DNA of 5,357 bases from Desulfofustis sp. (GTDB taxonomy: Bacteria > Desulfobacterota > Desulfobulbia > Desulfobulbales > Desulfocapsaceae), in assembly GCA_030604345.1 (NCBI GenBank), contig JAUVWB010000142.1:1-5357 (forward strand), in the 5' to 3' direction. Shown here in pieces: positions 1 through 5,357 of this stretch. Each line of letters opens with the position of its first letter. The first letter of the stretch is position 1. A model generated the notes under the pieces. It was not told the origin of the DNA. It saw only the letters and a program-made list of their open reading frames with translations, and searched no databases. The position numbers were made by a program, and so were the translations under genes.

Positions 1-1
1 G

Positions 2-715
2 GTGCGGGCCGGGTTCCGCGAAGATGAATTGGCGGGACTGACCATTTACGGCCCTGTCGGGTGTCCCGAATGCAACGGCCTCGGTTATCGAGGCCGGGTT
101 GGCTTCTTCGAGTTGATGGAGGTCACCGAGGAGGTTGCCAAGGCCATCAGCGCCGAGGTGCCGGAAGATCAACTGCGCAAAATAGCCATCCAGGAAGGGA
201 TGACGCCGTTGCGTCAGGCCGCCTTGCTCAAGGTGAAGCAGGGGATCACCAGTGTTGATGAGGCCTTGCGCAGGACGGTCGCGCACGAGGAGAGCATGCC
301 GGCCTACCTGATCAATCCCGATGTCGAAGAATATGAGGACGGCGATGTGATTATCCGGGAGGGAAACCGGGATATCGATTTCTTCAAGCTGATCCGGGGG
401 GCGCTCACCGTTGTCAAGGGCGGCAAGAAGATTGCCGAGTTGACTGAGCCCGGTGAATATTTCGGGGAAATGGCCGCCATCTCCGGGGAACAGCGGACTG
501 CCTCGATCATTTCCCAGGGCAGAAGCACCATCAAGCGTTTTCCCGGGGACAAGTTGGATGAGATTATTCACAAGTATCCGGATGTCTCGTCGCATCTGTT
601 CAGGACCATGACGACACGGCTGCATAAATCAAATCAGATTATCGTCAAATTGGCCGGCGGCGGTCAGAGAAAACCACCGTCTCCCGGCTCTTCACCCCGG
701 CCGGCGGGAACGTGA
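2..715 (+). CDS. GspE/PilB-family type II secretion/type IV pilus ATPase, C-terminal part with a cyclic-nucleotide-binding-like domain (5' end outside window)
   Basis: This is the 3' part of a hexameric cytoplasmic ATPase that powers pilus assembly or type II secretion. The frame is open to the left edge, so the GTG at base 2 is not taken as the start, and the Walker A/B boxes lie upstream. Numbered from base 2, residues 17-39 carry the family signature: Cys21-x-x-Cys24 (second half of the zinc tetracysteine motif), then GYRGRVGFFEL. Residues 41-92 match the usual C-terminal helices, including EGMTPL and GITSVDEALR. The family normally ends here. Instead, residues 105-217 look like a cNMP-binding beta-roll: EDGDVIIREG (112-121), G133, and the phosphate-binding-cassette-like FGEM (154-157) ending in R165-T-A-S. 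A Pro/Gly-rich tail closes the protein. The ATPase call is solid. The cNBD call is good, but its ligand is unknown. Whether the protein is PilB-like or GspE-like cannot be decided from this fragment. Confidence 0.88.
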   Translation: MRAGFREDELAGLTIYGPVGCPECNGLGYRGRVGFFELMEVTEEVAKAISAEVPEDQLRKIAIQEGMTPLRQAALLKVKQGITSVDEALRRTVAHEESMPAYLINPDVEEYEDGDVIIREGNRDIDFFKLIRGALTVVKGGKKIAELTEPGEYFGEMAAISGEQRTASIISQGRSTIKRFPGDKLDEIIHKYPDVSSHLFRTMTTRLHKSNQIIVKLAGGGQRKPPSPGSSPRPAGT

Positions 716-793
716 TTCTTTGTTCGGGAGCATGTGCCGACCGCGTTGCCGTATTCCCTGTGGCAGAATAAAGAACCGGAGGCAGTACCCTTC
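716..793 (+). other. Intergenic gap between the secretion ATPase and the ELM1-family gene
   Basis: 78 bases with no gene. The right end carries the Shine-Dalgarno at 778-782. A TTGCCG at 746-751 could be a poor -35, but no good -10 box follows at 16-18 bases. No terminator with a stable stem and T-tract is seen. The ELM1/glycosyltransferase pair could be read through from the ATPase gene or use a promoter I cannot recognise. Confidence 0.5.
778..782 (+). promoter_or_regulatory. Ribosome binding site for the ELM1-family gene
   Basis: GGAGG lies 11 bases upstream of the ATG at 794. This decides the start over the in-frame GTG at 734, which has no comparable Shine-Dalgarno (only GGGAG at 726-730, too close) and would add 20 residues unlike the family's N-terminus. 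Confidence 0.6.
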
Positions 794-1747
794 ATGGAGA
801 AGGTGCGCGTTGCATTGGTAACCGACCGCCGACCGGGGCATGAGAAGCAGTCACGAGGAGTGGTCCAGGCCCTGCGCCGGTATCTCCGCGTTGACCTGAC
901 CGAGTGCGCGGTGACGCGACCGTCTCCCGCTCAAAACCTGCTCTTTTTTGTCCGGTATTGGTGCGGCGGCTCTCCGGGGGGGATAGCCGTGGATGGCTGC
1001 GATCTGGTTATCGGCAGCGGCTCGTCCACCCACCTGCCCGTTTTGGCTCTGGCTCGGCAGCACCAGGCGCGATCGGTCATCTGCATGACTCCGCCGTGGC
1101 CGTTGCGCGACCGCTTCGACCTCTGCCTGTCGCCTATTCATGACCGGGTCCGACCGGCCGGAAATATCTTTTCCACCATCGGCCCGCCCACCAGCTCCCA
1201 GGCTACCGATACTCACGATTCCACCAAGGGATTGATCTGTATCGGTGGCAGCGACCCGGCGTCGCATGTCTGGAATGAGAAACGGATCGTCGCCGACGTG
1301 AAGACCCTGATCCAGCGGTCCAGGCAGATCCGGAGCTGGACGTTGGCCAGTTCACCGAGAACGCCGAAGAGCACCGAATACCTGCTGGCCATGTTGGCTC
1401 AGGAGACGGCCGAGGTGAGATTTGTGCCTTTCAGGCAGACGGAACCGGGATGGATCGAACAGCAGTACCGGCAGCATCAGGTCGTCTGGATCACCGCCGA
1501 TTCGATTTCCATGGTCTATGAAGCGTTGTCATCGGGATGCCGGGTGGGTCTGATACCGGTCGCCTGGAGAAAGAAGAACAGCAAGTTTCGTTATAGCGAA
1601 GCGTATCTCGTGTCGCGGCGACTGATCAGGCCGCTGTCCGCCCAGCTGGACGACACCGGAACGTGGGAAAAGAGGCAACCGCTGGACGAGGCGGACCGAT
1701 GTGCGAGGGAAATAGTCAAGCGATGGTGGCCAAACAGTTTACGATAG
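794..1747 (+). CDS. ELM1-family protein (mitochondrial fission ELM1-like, GT-B-like fold), probable LPS/surface glycan role
   Basis: A 317-residue soluble protein, close to full length for bacterial ELM1-like proteins. Family landmarks appear in order: TDRRPGHEKQ (10-19, matching the usual D-G-K-P-G-H-x-N-Q start), GSGSSTHLP (74-82), then RFDLCLSPIHDRVR (107-120). These are followed by ICIGGSDPASHVW (148-160) opening the second Rossmann-like half, SSPRTP (186-191), and TADSISMVYEA (234-244) with LIPV (253-256). Plant ELM1 is known for mitochondrial fission. The bacterial members are uncharacterised but resemble GT-B sugar-nucleotide glycosyltransferases and often lie near LPS genes. Here the 3' end overlaps a double glycosyltransferase gene, which supports a glycan function by inference. 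No signal peptide or membrane segment is visible, so the protein is probably cytoplasmic. The ATG is preferred over the GTG 60 bases upstream because of its Shine-Dalgarno. The family call is firm; the biochemical activity is unknown. Confidence 0.87.
   Translation: MEKVRVALVTDRRPGHEKQSRGVVQALRRYLRVDLTECAVTRPSPAQNLLFFVRYWCGGSPGGIAVDGCDLVIGSGSSTHLPVLALARQHQARSVICMTPPWPLRDRFDLCLSPIHDRVRPAGNIFSTIGPPTSSQATDTHDSTKGLICIGGSDPASHVWNEKRIVADVKTLIQRSRQIRSWTLASSPRTPKSTEYLLAMLAQETAEVRFVPFRQTEPGWIEQQYRQHQVVWITADSISMVYEALSSGCRVGLIPVAWRKKNSKFRYSEAYLVSRRLIRPLSAQLDDTGTWEKRQPLDEADRCAREIVKRWWPNSLR
1705..1710 (+). promoter_or_regulatory. Candidate ribosome binding site for the double glycosyltransferase, inside the ELM1 gene
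   Basis: GAGGGA lies 12 bases before the ATG at 1723, within the ELM1-family coding region. A rival pair exists: GAGG at 1688-1691 lies seven bases before an in-frame ATG at 1699. Either start overlaps the upstream gene (by 25 or 49 bases), which fits translational coupling. The sequence does not clearly separate the two. Confidence 0.4.
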
Positions 1748-4056
1748 TGCAGGTTGTACCGGAGATGGACGAGGGCGGTGTCGAAGGGGAAACCCTTGAT
1801 TTTGCCGTCTATCTGGCCCGTCACGGACATCGCTCGGTGGTCATCTCGGGCGGTGGGCGCCTGGTACACCAACTGGAGGAGAACGGCGTTACCCATATTC
1901 ATTGGCGGGATATAGGATCCAAGAGCCTCCGCTGCCTGAAATATATCCGCAAACTGCGATGCCTGCTGGCGCGTGAGCGCGTGGACGTGCTGCACCTGCG
2001 TTCCCGTTTGCCTGCCTGGATCGGCTATGTAGCCTGGAAGGCGATGAACCCGCTGACCCGCCCGGCTCTGGTCACCAGTTTTCACGGCTTTTACTCGGTC
2101 AACTCCTACTCGACGATCATGACCAAGGGCGAACGGGTCATCGCCGTTTCCGACACCATTCGCGATCATATCATCAGTAACTACAAGGTGGACCCGGCCC
2201 GCATCGAATTGATCTACGGCGGGTATGACACCAACGCCTTCGATCCCGCCCGAGTCTCCCGGGATCGGGTCGAAACCTTACGCCGGCGGTGGAACCTCCC
2301 TGAACCTTCGGTGCCGGTGATCATGCTGCCCGGCAGGATCACCGGGTGGAAGGGGCAGGACATCTTCGTTTCGGCTCTCGAGAAGATCAAGGATCTGCCG
2401 TATTATGCCCTCTGTGTCGGCGATACCGAGGAGAACCCATCTTTTACCAAGCGTCTCAAGGAACAGATTGGTGCCGCACATCTTGAAGATCGGATCAAAC
2501 TGGTCGGGCATTGCGATGACATGCCGGCGGCTTTGCTGGCCGCCGATCTGGTGGTGTCGGCTTCCTCCAGTCAACCCGAGGCCTTCGGCAAGGTGGCCAT
2601 CGAGGCGATGGCCATGGCGCGGCCGATCATCGCCACGCGGCAGGGGGGCAGCCTGGAGACCATTCGGGAGAATGAGACCGGCTGGTTCGTTGAACCGTCT
2701 GACCCGGATGATCTGGCCCGCTGTCTCAGACAGGCCCTGGCTGACCGGGACCGGCTGGCGGTTGTCGGCCAAGATGGGCAGCGGTGGGTGCAGGCCCATT
2801 TCACTGCTCAGCGCATGTGCGAGAAGACCATCGATTGCTACCGGCGCGTGCTCGAGGAAAAAGAAAAGCGCCGGACCGGCCGGATCCTCTCCGTCGTGCA
2901 GATGCTCCCGGAACTGGACAGCGGCGGCGTCGAGCGCGGGACCCTGGAGATCGGCCGGTATCTGGCTGAGCACGGGCACCGATCATTGGTCATTTCCGGT
3001 GGCGGCAGGCTGGTCAAACAGCTGGAAGCCGAAGGAAGCACGCATATTGACTGGGACGTGGGAGCCAAAAGCCCGTTCACCATCCGCTATGTGCTGCCGC
3101 TTCGCCGATTGCTGCAGCAGGAGCAGGTCGATGTTTTGCATCTGCGTTCCCGGATGCCCGCCTGGGTCGGTTATTTGGCTTGGAAATCGTTGCCGAAAAA
3201 ACGACGGCCGGTGCTGGTGACCACCTTCCACGGTTTTTATTCGGTTAACCGGTACAGTGCCATCATGACCAAAGGTGAAGGCATCATTGCCATCTCGCGC
3301 AGCATCGAACAGCACATTCGCGAGGCGTACCGGGTCAAGAAAGATATAAGACTTATTTTTCGCGGCGTTGATAAGGATATTTTCGATCCGGCCGCCGTGG
3401 ATCCGGCGCGGGTGGCGCATTTGCGCAGCAGCTGGGGGGTCGACGGCAGGGTACCGGTGATCGTGTTGCCGGGCCGGTTGACCAGACTCAAGGGCCAGGA
3501 TGTTTTCGTCAAGGCGCTGGGCTTGCTGAAGCATGCGGAATATCAGGCCTTGCTCATCGGCGACACCGAAGATAACCCCGGTTTTACCGAAGAGTTGCGG
3601 GATTTGGCCAGGCAGAACGGGCTGGAGCACCGCCTCGCTTTTGTCGGTTATTGCGACGACATGCCGGCCGCCTTGCTGCTTGCCGATATCGTGGTGTCCG
3701 CCTCGTCCAACGAACCTGAGGCCTTTGGCCGCACCACCATCGAAGCAATGGCCATGGGCCAACCGGTTGTTGCCACTGCCCATGGCGGCAGCATGGAAAC
3801 GGTTACCCCCGGCCTGAACGGCTGGCTGGTGCGACCGGGTGATCCCCAGGATCTAGCCCGTGCCCTGGATGAAGCGTTGGAGCTTCCGACACGGCGGCAG
3901 TCATTCGGTCAGGCCGGCCGGGAAATGGTGAACCACCGCTTTACCATGCAGCAAATGTGTGAAGAAACGGAGGCGTTTTACCGGGAACTGGTGAGCACAC
4001 GGCGACGGAAGCTGGTCGACTCGATCGCCCGGTGCCCCGTCGAAACACGGGGATGA
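1723..4056 (+). CDS. Tandem-duplicated (two-module) GT4 family glycosyltransferase, probable LPS core/surface glycan biosynthesis
   Basis: A 777-residue protein, about twice the normal 370-390 residues of a GT4 retaining glycosyltransferase, built from two complete homologous GT-B modules. Module A spans about 6-382 and module B about 388-762, joined by a short charged linker (EEKEKRRTGR). Each module carries HGHRS, VISGGGRLV, VDVLHLRSR, FHGFYSVN with IMTKGE, and a donor-diphosphate-binding GR-x4-K (R205/K210; R585/K590). Each also has CDDMPAALL and the GT4 E-x7-E motif (E286/E294; E666/E674). No membrane segment is seen, so it would act at the cytoplasmic face on a lipid-linked acceptor. Module B keeps the usual GGVERG loop (401-406); module A has GGVEGE (18-23), losing the Arg. 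The start at 1723 sits just before the first beta strand; ATG 1699 (785 residues) and GTG 1663 (797) are alternatives. Overlap with ELM1 and the nearby ligase gene point to LPS assembly. The sugar and acceptor are unknown. Confidence 0.9.
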   Translation: MVAKQFTIVQVVPEMDEGGVEGETLDFAVYLARHGHRSVVISGGGRLVHQLEENGVTHIHWRDIGSKSLRCLKYIRKLRCLLARERVDVLHLRSRLPAWIGYVAWKAMNPLTRPALVTSFHGFYSVNSYSTIMTKGERVIAVSDTIRDHIISNYKVDPARIELIYGGYDTNAFDPARVSRDRVETLRRRWNLPEPSVPVIMLPGRITGWKGQDIFVSALEKIKDLPYYALCVGDTEENPSFTKRLKEQIGAAHLEDRIKLVGHCDDMPAALLAADLVVSASSSQPEAFGKVAIEAMAMARPIIATRQGGSLETIRENETGWFVEPSDPDDLARCLRQALADRDRLAVVGQDGQRWVQAHFTAQRMCEKTIDCYRRVLEEKEKRRTGRILSVVQMLPELDSGGVERGTLEIGRYLAEHGHRSLVISGGGRLVKQLEAEGSTHIDWDVGAKSPFTIRYVLPLRRLLQQEQVDVLHLRSRMPAWVGYLAWKSLPKKRRPVLVTTFHGFYSVNRYSAIMTKGEGIIAISRSIEQHIREAYRVKKDIRLIFRGVDKDIFDPAAVDPARVAHLRSSWGVDGRVPVIVLPGRLTRLKGQDVFVKALGLLKHAEYQALLIGDTEDNPGFTEELRDLARQNGLEHRLAFVGYCDDMPAALLLADIVVSASSNEPEAFGRTTIEAMAMGQPVVATAHGGSMETVTPGLNGWLVRPGDPQDLARALDEALELPTRRQSFGQAGREMVNHRFTMQQMCEETEAFYRELVSTRRRKLVDSIARCPVETRG
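1744..2868 (+). repeat. Tandem gene-internal duplication, copy A (first GT4 module)
   Basis: This segment encodes the first of two homologous GT4 modules in the same frame. It aligns with 2893-4008 at an offset of 1149 bases at the start (383 codons), falling to 1140 (380 codons) by the E-x7-E motif. Three codons have therefore been lost from copy B, one of them at HIHWRD versus HIDWD. By hand, 35 of the first 52 aligned residues are identical. Third codon positions differ widely, so the duplication (or fusion of two paralogues) looks old. Confidence 0.85.
2893..4008 (+). repeat. Tandem gene-internal duplication, copy B (second GT4 module)
   Basis: Second homologous GT4 module, ending at the helix after FTMQQMCEE (residues 740-748), which mirrors FTAQRMCEK (360-368) of copy A. 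No start codon with a Shine-Dalgarno precedes it. The nearest in-frame candidate, GTG 2848, has no Shine-Dalgarno in front of it. Independent translation of this module is therefore unlikely, and a true two-module polypeptide is the simplest reading. Confidence 0.85.
4035..4052. terminator. Possible hairpin at the convergent gene ends (weak terminator candidate)
   Basis: A perfect 6-bp GC-rich inverted repeat (CCCCGT 4035-4040, ACGGGG 4047-4052, loop CGAAAC) spans the last codons of the glycosyltransferase gene. It sits beside the only three bases separating the two convergent stop codons. There is no T-tract on either side, so it is not a standard intrinsic terminator. It could slow polymerase or protect a 3' end, or be chance within coding sequence. 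Confidence 0.2.
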
Positions 4057-4059
4057 TGG

Positions 4060-5352
4060 TCAGGGGTGGCCAGCCACGGAGTCTTTTTCGACCGCATCGC
4101 TTGGGACGGGGGCCCCGACACCGGTCGCCATCAGCGCGGCGGACATGAAGAGATAGAAATGTCCCTGATGGGAATCGAACAAGAGCGAATTCATCAGAGA
4201 ACCGGCGTATAAAGCGGTCAGCACTCCCTGCATCAGGTCCTTTTTCTCCGACGGCAACTTCAGGCCTTCCCGCCATTGGCACAACAGTATCGCCAGGAAC
4301 AGCATCAGACCGGGGACGCCAACTTGGACGGCCAGAAAGAGGTATTCGTTATGCGGGTTGTTGCTGGGTTGCATGTCGCTGCCCCAGTCCTGTTGCTGCT
4401 GGGCGGCCAGAAAGGAACCGGTGCCGTGACCCAGCAGCGGCCGTTCGGCGATCAGGTGAAGGCTCGCCATCCACCAATCGAACCGCTGGCCGATCGATGA
4501 GCGTGCTTGGCCTGGCTGATAGGCGGCAATCTCGTGTGCCACCAGTTCAATTCTCTGGGAAAAATTAGTGGAAGTGCCATAAAAGCCGATCAGAGCCATG
4601 ACCAGCAAGGCGATGGCGCTTAGGCGCTTCCAGCGGCTCAACCGTTGCATGATGAAGAGCAGCATCAGGCACAGGTAGATGAACATGCCGGTTCGGCCCG
4701 GTGCAATGTAGAACAGATTGGCCGTGGCCGCCAAAAAAACAGCGATCCAGAACAGACGATGGGACTGTCGGTTCACGGCGTAGATCAATGCCCAGTAGGC
4801 GAGAACGGCCATGAAGAAGCTATGGGTGATGTGAAACAGCAACGAATCGCCATAGCGTTCTGAAGGAACGAGGTTCAGAGCCATGGCCCAAGAGATCAGC
4901 ATCAGCGTCAGGCAGCCGGCCACGAAGAACTGCTCGGCCCGCTGCCCCGCCTGTCGATGCATGGAAAGCAAGGATACCATAACCGGCAGAAGGAGTAATT
5001 CCCGATATTTTTTCAATGCATCCAGGGCGTCGGCAGGTTCGGCGGCCGAATAACTGAGTCCGACGGCGAGCAAAACGAAGAGCAACAGGGCGAAAAGCAA
5101 CGCCGGATGGCGTCTGCACACTGTCGGCACCTGGCGGAAGCTGCCGGAGAGCAGCCAGCAGAGCGTGGCGAGACCGGAAAACAGACCCAGCAGGGAAGTG
5201 GAGAGCGGGATGCAGAAACAAGCCGCCCATACGCACCAGACGCCTGCCCGGCGCAACCGATCCGGGACCTGTCGGCTGGTGGCGTCGAAGTGCTGTTGGG
5301 CTTCAGATCGGCAAGGCCTATCAGTTGAACTGCATGGTGTAGAGTTGCTCAT
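4060..5352 (-). CDS. O-antigen ligase/polymerase family membrane protein (WaaL-like, Wzy_C domain)
   Basis: A 430-residue polytopic inner-membrane protein, the usual size for the O-antigen ligase family. After a hydrophilic N-terminus (about 1-35), about ten to twelve hydrophobic segments follow, roughly at 36-70, 83-101, 117-131, 141-160, 172-192, 198-214, 220-236, 244-259, 340-357, 375-392 and 398-412. A large loop (260-336), expected to be periplasmic, carries the Wzy_C signature: SIGQRFDWW (R290), then ERPLLGHGTGSF (303-314) and NPHNEYL (H334). APGRTG gives R220. R220, R290 and H334 are plausible counterparts of the essential Arg/Arg/His of characterised WaaL ligases; this mapping is inference. 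The family transfers undecaprenyl-diphosphate-linked polymer to lipid A-core, or polymerises O-units. Ligase is favoured because core-type glycosyltransferase genes are adjacent, but Wzy is not excluded. The ATG at 5352 is the first visible start. Only five bases upstream are present, so no RBS can be judged and a longer N-terminus is possible. It is transcribed towards, and nearly abuts, the glycosyltransferase gene. Confidence 0.87.
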   Translation of the reverse strand: MSNSTPCSSTDRPCRSEAQQHFDATSRQVPDRLRRAGVWCVWAACFCIPLSTSLLGLFSGLATLCWLLSGSFRQVPTVCRRHPALLFALLLFVLLAVGLSYSAAEPADALDALKKYRELLLLPVMVSLLSMHRQAGQRAEQFFVAGCLTLMLISWAMALNLVPSERYGDSLLFHITHSFFMAVLAYWALIYAVNRQSHRLFWIAVFLAATANLFYIAPGRTGMFIYLCLMLLFIMQRLSRWKRLSAIALLVMALIGFYGTSTNFSQRIELVAHEIAAYQPGQARSSIGQRFDWWMASLHLIAERPLLGHGTGSFLAAQQQQDWGSDMQPSNNPHNEYLFLAVQVGVPGLMLFLAILLCQWREGLKLPSEKKDLMQGVLTALYAGSLMNSLLFDSHQGHFYLFMSAALMATGVGAPVPSDAVEKDSVAGHP

Positions 5353-5357
5353 ATTCA

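Noticed and set aside
696..722. CCCG/CGGG inverted repeat followed by a T-rich stretch after the ATPase gene
   Set aside because: The stem is only 4 bp, overlaps the palindromic CCGGCCGG, and is separated from the T-rich bases, so it is not a credible intrinsic terminator.
761..776. TGGCAG resembling half of a sigma-54 promoter
   Set aside because: No matching TTGC-type element at the required spacing; the following bases are AATAAAGAAC.
734..793. N-terminal extension of the ELM1-family gene from GTG 734
   Set aside because: No well-spaced Shine-Dalgarno precedes it, and the 20 extra residues do not resemble the family. ATG 794 has GGAGG at a good distance and begins right at the conserved strand.
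2842..2892. Possible hidden gene boundary between the two glycosyltransferase modules
   Set aside because: There is no stop codon, no frame change, and no start codon with a Shine-Dalgarno in the linker. The charged linker reads through continuously.
2405..3220. Long open frame (271 codons) on the + strand in another frame
   Set aside because: It lies wholly inside the double glycosyltransferase gene. The product is rich in Arg, Trp and Pro with no recognisable domain, as expected from out-of-frame reading of GC-rich coding DNA.
2983..3783. Long open frame (266 codons) on the - strand
   Set aside because: It is antisense to the conserved glycosyltransferase modules, its protein has no family features, and a similar antisense frame appears opposite copy A, as expected from the duplication.
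4066..4077. GTGGC-CA-GCCAC inverted repeat at the end of the ligase gene
   Set aside because: The loop would be two bases, leaving at most a 4-bp stem with no T-tract; it is explained by coding sequence.

Overview
The window reads as chromosomal DNA from a GC-rich (about 58% by eye), Gram-negative, diderm proteobacterium. Lipopolysaccharide (LPS)-type genes sit beside a type IV pilus/type II secretion ATPase. The style of the proteins suggests a deltaproteobacterial-type (Desulfobacterota) lineage, but this is an inference from gene content and not a demonstrated placement. No RNA genes, CRISPR arrays, insertion sequences or phage genes are visible.

Layout. Bases 2-715 (+) are the 3' end of a GspE/PilB-family secretion/pilus ATPase. 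Its conserved C-terminal zinc-motif region is followed by a cyclic-nucleotide-binding-like domain. A 78-base gap (716-793) holds a good ribosome binding site but no convincing promoter or terminator. Bases 794-1747 (+) encode an ELM1-family (PF06258-type) protein, a GT-B-like family often found near LPS genes. Overlapping its 3' end, 1723-4056 (+) encodes a 777-residue protein made of two tandem, complete GT4 glycosyltransferase modules. On the opposite strand, 4060-5352 (-) encodes a polytopic O-antigen ligase/polymerase-family membrane protein (WaaL/Wzy_C type). It converges on the glycosyltransferase gene, with only three bases between the two stop codons.

How the genes fit together. The double glycosyltransferase would act at the cytoplasmic face of the inner membrane and extend an LPS core or other lipid-linked glycan. 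The ligase-family protein would act on the periplasmic side, joining a polymer to the lipid A-core. The ELM1 homologue is probably a further, poorly characterised member of the same pathway, since it is translationally overlapped with the glycosyltransferase gene. The secretion ATPase at the left edge appears to be a different functional unit.

Most notable points: the in-frame tandem duplication of a whole GT4 enzyme, with the first copy altered in its otherwise conserved N-terminal GGVER loop, and the C-terminal cNMP-binding-like domain on a GspE/PilB-type ATPase. I do not see evidence for a wholly new defence or mobile system here.
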